A stretch of DNA of 64,000 nt from Gammaproteobacteria bacterium (lineage in GTDB: Bacteria; Pseudomonadota; Gammaproteobacteria; Burkholderiales; Burkholderiaceae_C), in NCBI GenBank assembly GCA_018828125.1, contig JAHJWB010000015.1, positions 229,656-293,655 of the forward strand, written 5' to 3'. The position numbers were made by a program, and so were the translations under genes. This document shows, piece by piece, positions 28,192 through 39,901 of this stretch; position 1 is the stretch's first letter; each line of letters begins with the position of its first letter. The notes beneath the pieces are model-generated. The model made no database searches and was not told the DNA's origin. It saw only the letters and a list, made by a program, of their open reading frames with translations.

Positions 28192-28977
28192 TCACATCAT
28201 CGAAAAATCGCGGTCAAACTTCATCAGGTGCTGGCCACCATCGACCAGCAGGGTGGTACCGGTCATCGACCGGTTTTCCAGCGCGAATTTCACGGTGGCG
28301 GCCACATCTTCAGGGGTGGACGAGCGGCCCAGCGGCGACAGCGCGTGCAACTGTGCAAACTTGTCGTCGCTCAGCATGTGGCTGGTCAGCGTGAGGCCCG
28401 GGGCCACGCCCACCACGCGCACGCGCGGCGCCAGGGCCAGTGCCAGCATGGTGCCGGCGGCTTCCAGTGCAGCCTTGGAGAGGGTGTAACTCATGAAGTC
28501 GGGGTTCTGGTTCCAGAGCTTCTGGTCCAGCAGGTTGACCACTGCGCCTTGCGCGTCGGCCTCACCCTGGGCCACCCGGTCAGCCACATGCTGGTGCAGC
28601 GCCTGGGCCAGCAGCACGGGGGCGGCGGTGTTGCTGCGCAGGTGCTTTTCGAGCGCGGCAAAACCAAAGGTGGCGGCGTTGTCATGCTCGAACAGCGAGG
28701 CGCTGTTGACCACCGCATCCAGACGGCCAAAGTGCGCCACCACGCGGGGCAACAAGCCGCGCACGGCGGCCTCATCCTCAAAATCAGCATCAAAATGGGC
28801 GCTAGCGCTTGTCAGTTGTGCGCAGGCAGCTACGGTATCGATAGCATCCTGCTCAGACGAGCGATAGTGCACCGCCACCTGCCAGCCGCCCGCCGCCAGC
28901 GCCAGCGCAATGCTGCGGCCCAGGCGCTTGGCGGCGCCGGTGACCAGAACGGTACGTGGTTGGGAATTGCGGGACAT
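28192..28977 (-). CDS. folM: SDR-family pteridine reductase (FolM/PTR1-like)
   Basis: A 261-residue short-chain dehydrogenase. The cofactor motif TGAAKRLGRSIA is the PTR1/FolM variant of TGxxxGxG, with the NADPH-favouring HYRSS following. The catalytic YTLSKAAL is present. Such enzymes reduce dihydropterins (dihydromonapterin) to tetrahydropterins. Adjacency to folB supports this. The ATG at 28977 is preferred over a TTG five codons upstream. An AGCGCT element contributes residues about 46-62 (TVAACAQLTSASAHF) just before the DADFEDEAAV segment. Confidence 0.85.
   Translation of the reverse strand: MSRNSQPRTVLVTGAAKRLGRSIALALAAGGWQVAVHYRSSEQDAIDTVAACAQLTSASAHFDADFEDEAAVRGLLPRVVAHFGRLDAVVNSASLFEHDNAATFGFAALEKHLRSNTAAPVLLAQALHQHVADRVAQGEADAQGAVVNLLDQKLWNQNPDFMSYTLSKAALEAAGTMLALALAPRVRVVGVAPGLTLTSHMLSDDKFAQLHALSPLGRSSTPEDVAATVKFALENRSMTGTTLLVDGGQHLMKFDRDFSMM
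28790..28840 (+). repeat. AGCGCT-N9-AGCGCT palindromic element, degenerate copy 6, inside folM
   Basis: A decayed copy: left flank AAAATGGGCGCT, left arm AGCGCT intact, interior TGTCAGTTG, right arm TGCGCA, then GGCAGCTACGG. It lies inside the folM coding sequence and uses the same minus-strand frame as the copies in the desaturase fusion and cca. Confidence 0.6.
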
Positions 28978-28991
28978 TTGGGTGGGAGACA

Positions 28992-30110
28992 ATGCGGGCC
29001 GTGACCCAAAGACCCGACAGTTTAACGACCGCCCTCCACCAGCACATCACCCAGGCCATTGCCGCCGAGGGTGGATGGCTGGGTTTTGACCGCTTCATGG
29101 CGCTGGCCCTGTACACGCCCGGCTTGGGCTACTACGCCAACGATTCCACCAAATTCGGCGCCATGCCCGAGTCGGGCAGCGATTTCGTGACGGCCCCCGA
29201 GATGACGCCCCTGTTCGGCCAGACCCTGGCCGCGCAGGTGGGCGATGCGCTGGCGCAGACCGGCACCGATGAGGTGTGGGAGTTCGGCGCGGGCTCCGGC
29301 GCCCTGGCGCTACAGCTGCTCGACACCCTGGGCGACCAGGTGCAGCGCTACACCATCGTCGACTTGTCGGGCAGCCTGCGTGCGCGCCAACAGGCTAAGC
29401 TGGTGGCGTACGCGCACAAGCTGCGCTGGGTGGATGCGCTGCCAGATACGCTCAGCGGCGTGGTGGTGGGCAACGAGGTGCTCGACGCCATGCCTGTGCA
29501 ACTGCTCGCCCGCCACGGCGGCCAGCAAGGCGGCGTGTGGCATGAGCGTGGCGTGGTGGTACAGGACGATGGCAGCTTTGCCTGGGCCGACCGCCCCACC
29601 GACCTGCGCCCGCCCCTCGACATCGAAGGCCCGCAGGACTACCTGACCGAAATTCACGCGCAAGGTGAAGGCTTCATGCGCATGCTGGCCGACCGGCTCA
29701 CGCGCGGCGCAGCCTTCTTGCTGGACTATGGTTTTGGCGAAGACGAGTATTACCACCCACAGCGCCACATGGGCACGGTGATGTGTCACCAGGGTCACCT
29801 GGCTGATGGCGACCCGCTGGTGGCGGTGGGGCTCAAAGACATCACCGCCCACGTCAACTTCACCGCCATGGCGCTGGCAGCGCAGGAGGCGGGCCTGAAT
29901 GTGCTGGGCTATACAACGCAGGCGCACTTTCTCATCAACTGTGGTCTGCTTCCAAAAATGGAGCAGCTACCGCAGGCGCAGCGGGCAACAGCGGCCAAAT
30001 TGATCATGGAGCACGAGATGGGCGAGCTGTTCAAGGTGCTCGCCGTGGGCGCGGGTGAGCCGTGGGAGCCGGTGGGCTTCAGCCATGGCGACCGCAGCCA
30101 CCGGCTGTAG
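28992..30110 (+). CDS. SAM-dependent methyltransferase, MidA/NDUFAF7 family
   Basis: A 372-residue protein of the family containing human NDUFAF7, an arginine methyltransferase for complex I assembly. Motifs are GGWLGFDRFMALALYTPGLG, GSDFVTAPEMTPLFGQTL, the SAM-binding VWEFGAGSGALA, NEVLDAMPV and LLDYGFGEDEYYHPQR. The start has GGGAG upstream. Its start codon lies only 14 bases from that of the divergent folM, so the two promoters must overlap neighbouring coding ends. The bacterial target is not established from sequence. Confidence 0.92.
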   Translation: MRAVTQRPDSLTTALHQHITQAIAAEGGWLGFDRFMALALYTPGLGYYANDSTKFGAMPESGSDFVTAPEMTPLFGQTLAAQVGDALAQTGTDEVWEFGAGSGALALQLLDTLGDQVQRYTIVDLSGSLRARQQAKLVAYAHKLRWVDALPDTLSGVVVGNEVLDAMPVQLLARHGGQQGGVWHERGVVVQDDGSFAWADRPTDLRPPLDIEGPQDYLTEIHAQGEGFMRMLADRLTRGAAFLLDYGFGEDEYYHPQRHMGTVMCHQGHLADGDPLVAVGLKDITAHVNFTAMALAAQEAGLNVLGYTTQAHFLINCGLLPKMEQLPQAQRATAAKLIMEHEMGELFKVLAVGAGEPWEPVGFSHGDRSHRL

Positions 30111-30120
30111 CGCCCAGTTA

Positions 30121-32470
<2,350 letters not shown>

Positions 32471-32542
32471 TTAGAAATTGTGATTTGTTTGCGCCGTCAT
32501 CCGGGAGGAGAAGGTAGGGGATGCCTCTGTGCATCTCCGGAG

Positions 32543-33400
32543 TCATTTTTCGACGTGACGTGTGGGGTTGTCGACACGCGGTGGCAGGGGCGCAGCGCGC
32601 GTGGGTTCTGCGCCGGCTGCGAGCGTCATGGCATCGCTGCGGTCCTTCAGTCCGACCCCTGTCAGCCCCAGGTGCCGCGCCTCCTGGCACAGCCACCACA
32701 GGCGTGCAGCGGCGGCGGCTGGGGGCAGGCCTTCCGGCCGCACGTTGGAGATGCAGTTGCGCTGCGCATCATTGCGCCCTACCTGCGGGTGCCAAGTCAG
32801 GTAGATGCCCAGGCTGTCGGGTGAACTCAAGCCCGGCCGCTCGCCAATCAGCACTGCCACCAGCCGGGCGCCCAGCAACGCCCCCACCTCGTCGCCTAGC
32901 GCCACGCGGGCTTGCTGGGCAATCACCACCGGGCCCAGCGACCAGCCAGCGGGCGCTTGCTGGCGGATCTCGTCGATGAGCGACGGCGCCTGCCGGGCCA
33001 CAGCCAGGGACGAAAGGCCGTCGGCCACCACCAGCAACAGGTCCACGGGGCCGCCCTCGCAGCGCTGATCGCCCTGCGCGCGCATTGCCTGCGCATCGGC
33101 ATCGCACAGACGGCGGCCCAGGTCGGGGCGCAGCAGGTAGGTGGCGCGGTCGGGCGCGGCGCTGTGCACCGGCAGCGTGCTGCACCCCTGCGCCTGCAGT
33201 TGGTGGGCCAGCGTTTCGGCATCCAGCGGAATGTGCACGGCATCGCGGGCCTGTGCATGTGCCATGCCAAAGCGCAGCAGCTCGGCCGTGGGCAGCGCGG
33301 CGCCCGCGCGGCCCAGTGCCAGGCGGGCCTGGGTGTGGGCGCGCAGGTCGGCCCAGGGGTCGGCCGCTGGCGTGCTTTCGTGAACAAGTGAAGGGTTCAT
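32543..33400 (-). CDS. eutC: Ethanolamine ammonia-lyase small subunit
   Basis: A 285-residue small subunit of adenosylcobalamin-dependent ethanolamine ammonia-lyase, which makes acetaldehyde and ammonia. Typical segments are WADLRAHTQARLALGRAG, VDLLLVVADGLSSLAV, VLIGERPGLSSPDSLGIYLT and RNDAQRNCISNVRPEGL. GGAGG precedes the start. It lies 26 bases downstream of eutB. No microcompartment genes, EutA reactivase or permease occur nearby. Confidence 0.96.
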   Translation of the reverse strand: MNPSLVHESTPAADPWADLRAHTQARLALGRAGAALPTAELLRFGMAHAQARDAVHIPLDAETLAHQLQAQGCSTLPVHSAAPDRATYLLRPDLGRRLCDADAQAMRAQGDQRCEGGPVDLLLVVADGLSSLAVARQAPSLIDEIRQQAPAGWSLGPVVIAQQARVALGDEVGALLGARLVAVLIGERPGLSSPDSLGIYLTWHPQVGRNDAQRNCISNVRPEGLPPAAAAARLWWLCQEARHLGLTGVGLKDRSDAMTLAAGAEPTRAAPLPPRVDNPTRHVEK

Positions 33401-33426
33401 GCCGAGCCTCCGTGTGTGGTGGTGCG

Positions 33427-34842
33427 TCAGCGCGGCAGCTGCAGTTGCCGCATCTGGGCGAGCGCCGGGTGGTTGGCGCTTGCAGGCAGCAGCCGCCCGA
33501 CCGCGTCGGTGATGTGCATGCGCTCAAGCCATGCGCCAAATTCGGGCGAGCACTGCAGCCCCAGTACCTCGCGCAGATACAGCGCGTCGTGGAACGAGGT
33601 GCTCTGGTAGTTGAGCATGATGTCGTCCGCCCCCGGCACGCCCATGATGAAGGTCAGGCCCGCTGTACCCAGCAGCGTCATCAGCGTGTCCATATCGTCC
33701 GAGTCGGCCTCGGCGTGGTTGGTGTAGCACACGTCGCAACCCAGCGGCACGCCCAACAGCTTGCCGCAGAAATGGTCTTCCAGCCCCGCACGGATGATCT
33801 GCTTGCCGTCGTACAGGTACTCGGGCCCGATGAAGCCGACCACCGTGTTCGTGAGCAGTGGCGCAAAGGCGCGGGCCACGCCATAGGCCCGCGCCTCGCA
33901 CGTCTGCTGGTCCACGCCGTGGTGCGCGTTGGCCGACAGGGCGCTGCCCTGGCCGGTTTCAAAGTACATCACGTTGTCGCCCAGGCCATCGCCAAAGTCT
34001 TTTCCACGCCGCAGGGACAGAGCCGCCTCGCGCGCCTCCTTCAGCAGCGCCAGCGAAATGCCAAAGCTGGCATTGGCCGCCTCGGTGCCCGCAATCGACT
34101 GGAACACCAGGTCCACCGGCGCGCCTTGCTCCACCATCTGGATCGTGTTGGTCACATGCGTGAGCACACACGACTGCGTGGGGATCTGCAGGCGCTCGAT
34201 CACGTCGCCCAGCATGTGCACCAACCCCGTCAGCGCGGTGATGCTGTCCGTGGCCGGGTTCACGCCGATGACGGCATCGCCCGCGCCGTACAGCAGCCCG
34301 TCGATCATCGAGGCCGCGATGCCGCGCAAATCGTCCGTGGGGTGGTTGGGCTGCAGCCGCACGGCCAGGTGGCCCGGCAGGCCGATGGTGTTGCGAAACC
34401 GCGTAACCACGCGGCACTTGCGCGCCACGGCGATCAAATCCTGGTTGCGCATGAGCTTGCTCACGGCGGCAGCCATCTCGGGCGTGATGCCGGGCGCTAC
34501 GGCGGCCAGCACAGCACTGTCCGTCTCATGCGCCAGCAGCCAGTTGCGAAAGGCGCCCACGGTGAGGTGGGCAATCGGCGCGAACGCGGCTGCGTTGTGG
34601 GTGTCGAGGATGAGGCGCGTGACCTCGTCGTTTTCGTACGGGATGAGCGCTTCGCTCAAAAACCGGCGCAGGGGAATGTCGGCCAGGCACAGGCGGGCTG
34701 CCATGCGTTCCACAGATGACGTGGCCGCTACACCCGCCAGCGCGTCGCCCGATCGCAGGGGAGAGGCCTTCGCCAGCAGATCCCGCAGGCCCTCAAAGTG
34801 CCAGCGCTCGCCGCCAAGTGTGATGTGGTCGCTGCCTGCCAT
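33427..34842 (-). CDS. eutB: Ethanolamine ammonia-lyase large subunit
   Basis: A 471-residue catalytic TIM-barrel subunit that binds ethanolamine and adenosylcobalamin. Segments typical of EutB are RFRNTIGLPGHLAVRLQPNH, YGAGDAVIGVNPATDS, MVEQGAPVDLVFQSIAGTE, MYFETGQGSALSANAHHGVD and NHAEADSDDMDTLM. It forms an operon with eutC. Length (E. coli EutB, 453) fits. Confidence 0.96.
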   Translation of the reverse strand: MAGSDHITLGGERWHFEGLRDLLAKASPLRSGDALAGVAATSSVERMAARLCLADIPLRRFLSEALIPYENDEVTRLILDTHNAAAFAPIAHLTVGAFRNWLLAHETDSAVLAAVAPGITPEMAAAVSKLMRNQDLIAVARKCRVVTRFRNTIGLPGHLAVRLQPNHPTDDLRGIAASMIDGLLYGAGDAVIGVNPATDSITALTGLVHMLGDVIERLQIPTQSCVLTHVTNTIQMVEQGAPVDLVFQSIAGTEAANASFGISLALLKEAREAALSLRRGKDFGDGLGDNVMYFETGQGSALSANAHHGVDQQTCEARAYGVARAFAPLLTNTVVGFIGPEYLYDGKQIIRAGLEDHFCGKLLGVPLGCDVCYTNHAEADSDDMDTLMTLLGTAGLTFIMGVPGADDIMLNYQSTSFHDALYLREVLGLQCSPEFGAWLERMHITDAVGRLLPASANHPALAQMRQLQLPR

Positions 34843-34966
34843 GTGGTGTACCGCCGCCTTGATTGCCGTTGCCGATATGAAGCAAGCGCCATGCCGGTTG
34901 TTACGACCGGCCGGGTAACCGGTGGTCTGGCGGATTGTGCGCCCACGCGCCTACACTTGGCGCACC

Positions 34967-35161
34967 ATGATCCGCTGGTTCCTCGTCATCTTTCTGGCCC
35001 TGATGTTCATCAGCTGGCTGTCGCCCATGCTGCGGCGCATAGGGTTTGGCCGGCTGCCGGGCGACTTTCGGTTTCGCTGGCTCGGGCGCGATTGGGACGT
35101 GCCGTTGGCCTCCACGCTGCTGCTGAGTTTTGTGGTTGGCCTGCTAGTGAAGTGGCTTTGA
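34967..35161 (+). CDS. DUF2905 small membrane protein
   Basis: A 64-residue protein with two hydrophobic helices separated by the family signature GFGRLPGDFRF. The fold is MIRWFLVIFLALMFISWLSP at the N-terminus and a second helix (LASTLLLSFVVGLLVKWL) at the end. DUF2905 proteins are widespread and uncharacterised. It stands alone between eutB and otsA. Just upstream is a hairpin sequence (GCCGGT-N7-ACCGGC at 34893-34911). Confidence 0.88.
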   Translation: MIRWFLVIFLALMFISWLSPMLRRIGFGRLPGDFRFRWLGRDWDVPLASTLLLSFVVGLLVKWL

Positions 35162-35208
35162 GGGTTGCCAAAGCGCTGCTCCTGCTCAACCTGACTTCTC
35201 TCTCTCCG

Positions 35209-36588
35209 TCACTCGCCAGCGGCTTGTAATGCGTTCAAGAATGCCTTGCGCCACCAGTGCACGTCGTATTCGCGGATGCGCGCCATGAGTTTTTGGTGGC
35301 GCGCTTGCCGCTCCACCAAAGGCATCTGCAGTGCTTGTTGAATGCTGTCCGCCATGCCCTGGGTGTCGTAGGGGTTCACCAGCAACGCTTCCTTCAATTG
35401 TTCGGCGGCACCGGCAAACCGCGATAACACCAGCACACCGGGGTCTTCCGGGTCCTGCGCCACCACGTATTCCTTGGCGACGAGGTTCATGCCGTCGCGC
35501 AGCGGTGTGACCAAACCCACCGCAGCTGCGCGGCACAGGCCCGGCACACGTTTGCGGGCCACCATGCGGTGGATGTAGCGCACGGGCATCCAGTCGAGTT
35601 CGCCGTAGTCGCCGTTCACCGACCCACACAGCCCTTCCAGCTCTTGGCGCAGGTCGCCATAAGCGTTCACGTCGTCGCGCGTGGGCGAGGCGATCATGAT
35701 CAGGGTGGCGCTGTCGCGGTTTTCCGGGTAGCGGTCAAGCAGCTCGCGAAACGCGCGCACGCGCTGCGGGATGCCCTTCGAATAGTCGAGCCGGTCAATG
35801 CCCATCAACAATCTGCGGCGCGAGTATTCAGCGCGCATGCTTTCGAAGGTGTCCATCGCATCGCTGGCGTGGGTGAGCCGAGTGAACTCGTCCACGTCAA
35901 TGCCTATGGGAAACGACTTGACCACCACCGTGGCACCGAACGCGCGCACGCGGGTGTCGTCCAGTTCCTCGGCGCTGCCCTCGTTGCGCACATAGCGTTT
36001 GAAGTGCGACACGTCGGCCTCACTCTGCAGACCCACCAAGTCGTAGGCAAACAGCGAGCGCATCAACCATTCATGCTGCGGGATGGCGGCCATGATGAGT
36101 GGCGGCGGTACCGGGATGTGCAGGAAGAACCCGATACGCTGCTTGCAGCCCATCGCCCGCAGTTCTGCGGCCAGCGGGATCAGATGGTAGTCGTGTACCC
36201 AAATGATGTCGTCGTCGCGCAGAAGGGGAAGCAATTTGCGCGCAAACATCTGATTCACACGCCGATAGCCTGCGATGTAGCTGGCATCGAAGTCCGCGAG
36301 GTCCAGCCGGTAGTGGAAAACAGGCCACAACACGCTGTTGCTATAGCCCTGGTAGTAGCTGCGGTGGTCCTCGCTGCACAGGTCCACGGTTGCCAGCGTC
36401 ACGGCGCCCGCCTGGCGGGTGTGCAGGTCACTTTCCCCCGGTGTACCGTCTTCGACAACGGTGCCGCTCCATCCAAACCACAGGCCCCCCGTCCGGTTCA
36501 GGGCTTCGCCCAGTGCAACAGCAAGCCCGCCGGCAGCGGGCTTGCGGGGGTCCGCAATGCGGTTGGAAATAACGACTAGTCTGCTCAT
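35209..36588 (-). CDS. otsA: Trehalose-6-phosphate synthase
   Basis: A 459-residue GT20 glycosyltransferase joining UDP-glucose and glucose-6-phosphate. Motifs are [11 protein letters not shown], the [11 protein letters not shown] loop, [28 protein letters not shown], the donor-site [19 protein letters not shown] and [13 protein letters not shown]. It is the last gene of the otsB-GH15-otsA run and starts 48 bases after the GH15 gene. Confidence 0.96.
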   Translation of the reverse strand: MSRLVVISNRIADPRKPAAGGLAVALGEALNRTGGLWFGWSGTVVEDGTPGESDLHTRQAGAVTLATVDLCSEDHRSYYQGYSNSVLWPVFHYRLDLADFDASYIAGYRRVNQMFARKLLPLLRDDDIIWVHDYHLIPLAAELRAMGCKQRIGFFLHIPVPPPLIMAAIPQHEWLMRSLFAYDLVGLQSEADVSHFKRYVRNEGSAEELDDTRVRAFGATVVVKSFPIGIDVDEFTRLTHASDAMDTFESMRAEYSRRRLLMGIDRLDYSKGIPQRVRAFRELLDRYPENRDSATLIMIASPTRDDVNAYGDLRQELEGLCGSVNGDYGELDWMPVRYIHRMVARKRVPGLCRAAAVGLVTPLRDGMNLVAKEYVVAQDPEDPGVLVLSRFAGAAEQLKEALLVNPYDTQGMADSIQQALQMPLVERQARHQKLMARIREYDVHWWRKAFLNALQAAGE

Positions 36589-36636
36589 CCTTTGATCATC
36601 CTTGCAAAGTTGAGCGCAGAGCTGTGGGACACAGCC

Positions 36637-38442
36637 TCAAATTACAGTGTCCCAGGCGGCCGAAAGGCGCACCGCTGCGTTGATAACGCCCACCATCGAA
36701 TACGTCTGAGGAAAGTTGCCCCACATCTCGCGTGTTTCGGGGTGGGTGTCCTCCGAAAGCAGACCCAGCGGATTGCGCGCGGCCAGCATGGCTTCAAAAA
36801 TGGCGCGTGCCTCGGCTTTGCGGCCAATGCGCGCCAGAGCATCAATGCGCCAAAACGTGCAGATATTGAACGCCGTCTCGGGTTTTCCGAAATCGTCCGC
36901 AGCCTCGTAGCGGCGCATATAGGAGCCGTCGCACAGGCTTTTTTCCATGGCGTCGACGGTGCTGACAAAACGGGGATCTTTGGGGTCGATGAGTCCCACT
37001 TCTGCCATCAGCAGCACGCTGGCATCCAGCTCTCGCCCGCCAAAGCTTTCGGCAAAGGCCTGGCGCTCGGGGCACCACGATTTGTCCAGAATTTCGGCGC
37101 GCATGCGCTCCGCATGGCCATGCCAGTAGCTGGCGCGATCGGGCAACTGCAGGGTTGTCGCAATCTTGGCGAGCCGGTCGCAGGCGGCCCAGCTCATGAG
37201 TGCCGACGAAGTGTGGACCCTGGCGCGTGTGCGCAACTCCCACATCCCAGCGTCTGGCTGGCCGTACACGCGCACCGCGTTTTCACCCACCTGTTCGAGC
37301 CGGGTAAATTCGCCCAGCCCTGCTCGGTGCAGCAACCGGTGGTCGTGGAACGCCTGGGCTGCACCCAGCACAATGTTGCCGTATACGTCGTGCTGAAAAT
37401 GCTCCGCAGCCTGGTTACCCACCCGCACCGGCCCCATGCCACGGTAACCGGCCAGCTGCGGCATCATGACTTCGGGGAGCTCGCGCTCCAAGCCAATGCC
37501 GTACAGAGGTTGGATATGGCCATCGCCGCCTTCCACCACCACATTGCTCAGCCAGCGCAGGTAGTCCTCCATGGTGCCGACTTCAGAAATGCTGTTCAGC
37601 GCACGCACCACAAAAAAAGCATCGCGCAACCAGCAATAGCGGTAGTCCCAGTTGCGCCCGCTGTGCGCCGACTCGGGGATGCTGGTGGTCATGGCGGCCA
37701 CGATGGCGCCGGTTTCCTCATACAGCGACAGCTTGAGCGTAATGGCCGCGCGGATCACTGCTTCCTGCCATTCCAGCGGCACGGCCAGTGCGCGGCTCCA
37801 GCTGCGCCAATATGCAGTGGTTTCTTGTTCGAAAAGCCGCGCTGTATCGGCAATGCCGTCGGTCAGTGTTTCATCGGCGCCCAATAAAAAGTTGTGTTCG
37901 CCGGTCAGTACGAAAGCCCGGCCTGACAGCACGTGGGACACCGGCGCGTCGGTGGACAGCCGCAGTGTCATGTGTTCGCCGACATACCGAATGTGGTTAC
38001 TGCCCCGTGTGATCTGCGGCTCGGACTGCCCCCAGTCGTACAACACCTTGAGTGACACGCGAATGCGCGGTGCGCCCTGGATGGGCCGCACCCGGCGCAC
38101 CAGCGTGCTTGGGCGAAAGTAGCGCGACCGGCTGAAAAAACGCGGGGCAAAGTCGGTGATCTCTACGCCATGCCCGGCTTTGTCAAAAAGCTGGGTGCGC
38201 AAGATGGCGGTATTGGGTTCATACCACTGGTGGGCCGATGCAAAGTCTTCCAGCTCGATGCCGAAGTGGCTTCCTCCATCGCCAGGCTGCAGCAGAGCGT
38301 TGAACACCGGATCGCCGTCAAAACGGGGCAGGCAGCACCAGACCATGCGGGCGTGGTTGTCGATCAGCGCGCTGATGGCGCAGTTGCCCACCATGCCGAG
38401 ATTCAATGATCCGGGCAGGGGTTCTGTAAACACCGTGCTCAT
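36637..38442 (-). CDS. Glycoside hydrolase family 15 protein (glucoamylase/trehalase-like)
   Basis: A 601-residue GH15 protein. The N-terminal beta-sandwich starts GNCAISALIDNHARMVWCCLPRFDG, and an alpha/alpha-barrel catalytic domain follows with NWDYRYCWLRDAFFVVRAL and YGIGLERELPE. The ATG at 38442 has AGGAG upstream and overlaps the otsB stop by 4 bases. Some relatives in actinobacteria are trehalases. Placement between otsB and otsA makes trehalose or a glucan the likely substrate, but hydrolysis of the operon's own product is only an inference. Confidence 0.9.
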   Translation of the reverse strand: MSTVFTEPLPGSLNLGMVGNCAISALIDNHARMVWCCLPRFDGDPVFNALLQPGDGGSHFGIELEDFASAHQWYEPNTAILRTQLFDKAGHGVEITDFAPRFFSRSRYFRPSTLVRRVRPIQGAPRIRVSLKVLYDWGQSEPQITRGSNHIRYVGEHMTLRLSTDAPVSHVLSGRAFVLTGEHNFLLGADETLTDGIADTARLFEQETTAYWRSWSRALAVPLEWQEAVIRAAITLKLSLYEETGAIVAAMTTSIPESAHSGRNWDYRYCWLRDAFFVVRALNSISEVGTMEDYLRWLSNVVVEGGDGHIQPLYGIGLERELPEVMMPQLAGYRGMGPVRVGNQAAEHFQHDVYGNIVLGAAQAFHDHRLLHRAGLGEFTRLEQVGENAVRVYGQPDAGMWELRTRARVHTSSALMSWAACDRLAKIATTLQLPDRASYWHGHAERMRAEILDKSWCPERQAFAESFGGRELDASVLLMAEVGLIDPKDPRFVSTVDAMEKSLCDGSYMRRYEAADDFGKPETAFNICTFWRIDALARIGRKAEARAIFEAMLAARNPLGLLSEDTHPETREMWGNFPQTYSMVGVINAAVRLSAAWDTVI

Positions 38443-39203
38443 GGTTGTCGCTCCTGGTGGGATGGGGTCCAGTGGGTGCGTGCCGCCGACAGCCAGCCGC
38501 GCAGCGCAGCGGGTGTCATGCACCGGTGTTGCGCCATAGTGGGGCCTTCGCCGACCTTGATGCCCCAGCCGCCCAACGCCTGCACGGCAGCAAAACCTGC
38601 CTCGTCGGTGACATCGTCACCCACAAAAACCGGAATACGGCCTGCGAAGGGAGATTGGGTCATGAAATCGGTGATCGCCTGGCCTTTGTTGGCGCCTCTT
38701 GGCTTGACTTCGAACACACATTTGCCGCGCAGCAACTCGACCCCGTCCACCCCCTGCATGGCGAGCGCCAAGGCGTGGTAGCAGACGTCTTCTAGGTGGG
38801 GGGCCAAGCGGTAGTGCACGGCAACGCTGGCCCGTTTGGGCTCTACCAACAGCCCGGGATGTTGCCCCACCAGTTCATGCGCGGCGCGCAAAATTGGGTC
38901 CAGGTCTGGTTGTGTAATCGACGGGGTAGATGTATCAGTGAGGCGATATTGAGCGCCGTGTTCGCTGGCCAGGGGCAATCTCAGGGGGGCCAGAAAGGTG
39001 TCAATGTCTGCCTCGCGCCGACCTGTCACGATGGCGAGTGCACCCCCCAATTGGGAGTGCAGTGCGCTCAGGGTGGGCACCAGTCCAGACGCGACGCGCA
39101 CCGCCTCGGGACGCGGCGCCATCTCCGTGAGCGTGCCGTCGAAATCGAGGAAAAGCGCGTGGGCAGTTGTCAGTAAGGGGAGCAGCTGCATAGGTAAAAC
39201 CAT
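38439..39203 (-). CDS. otsB: Trehalose-6-phosphate phosphatase
   Basis: A 254-residue HAD-family phosphatase. Motif I is LFLDFDGTLTEM with the nucleophilic Asp, motif II is AIVTGRREADID, and motifs III/IV are PRGANKGQAI and FVGDDVTDEAGF. It finishes trehalose synthesis by dephosphorylating the OtsA product. The start may be 39203 or an ATG four codons later (39191); neither has a strong ribosome site. It is the first gene of the operon. Confidence 0.94.
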   Translation of the reverse strand: MVLPMQLLPLLTTAHALFLDFDGTLTEMAPRPEAVRVASGLVPTLSALHSQLGGALAIVTGRREADIDTFLAPLRLPLASEHGAQYRLTDTSTPSITQPDLDPILRAAHELVGQHPGLLVEPKRASVAVHYRLAPHLEDVCYHALALAMQGVDGVELLRGKCVFEVKPRGANKGQAITDFMTQSPFAGRIPVFVGDDVTDEAGFAAVQALGGWGIKVGEGPTMAQHRCMTPAALRGWLSAARTHWTPSHQERQP

Positions 39204-39428
39204 AGCAGATTGCGCAAGGCGGGATTCAGCGGAAGGGTGATTCCAGTCTGTTATTCGCGCGCGCTTTTGTATTTTTTTGTTCTGCGAAAAGGCGTACGAA
39301 AGGCCTCGGGCGCGTTGACGCAGGGCGGTTGGGTGTCACCGTGTGCCTTGAAACCCGCTTTTGTGGCCGCATAGTGATGGACACACCCTGAGCGTACCGC
39401 GCGCCGCCATCCACCTTTCCTAGAACCC

Positions 39429-39866
39429 ATGACCGAAGCTCCCCACATCGTCTGCCCGCACTGTCACACCACCAATCGCGTGCAGCTTGCCGACCTGGGC
39501 AACGCGCCCGACTGCGGCAAGTGCCACCAGCCCCTTTTTGCGGGCGTGCCACTGGAGCTGGATGGCAATTCTTTCGACCGCCATGTAGGGCGCAACCAGA
39601 TTCCGGTGCTGGTGGATTTCTGGGCGCCCTGGTGCGGGCCTTGTCTGCAGATGGCGCCCGCGTTTGCTCAAGCTGCCCGTGATCTGGAGCCGCATGTGCG
39701 CGTGGCCAAGCTCAACACCGAAGCGCAGCAGGCCGTGGCGGTGCGTTATGCGATCCGCAGCATTCCCACCATGATTTTGTTCCGACAGGGCAGTGAGGTG
39801 GCCCGCATCTCGGGCGCCCTGGCGGCCGCAGACATCGTGCGATGGGTGCGTACCGCGGCGGGCTGA
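39429..39866 (+). CDS. trxC: Thioredoxin 2
   Basis: A 145-residue thioredoxin with the N-terminal zinc ribbon of TrxC (CPHC at 12-15 and CGKC about residues 34-37) and the active site FWAPWCGPC. TrxC is a cytosolic reductase often induced by oxidative stress. It is transcribed toward, and ends 36 bases from, the convergent bufferin operon. The 225-bp space upstream shows no gene. Confidence 0.96.
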   Translation: MTEAPHIVCPHCHTTNRVQLADLGNAPDCGKCHQPLFAGVPLELDGNSFDRHVGRNQIPVLVDFWAPWCGPCLQMAPAFAQAARDLEPHVRVAKLNTEAQQAVAVRYAIRSIPTMILFRQGSEVARISGALAAADIVRWVRTAAG

Positions 39867-39901
39867 GGCCACCAGCGCCCATGCGCGCTGTGAAGCCGCT
39901 G

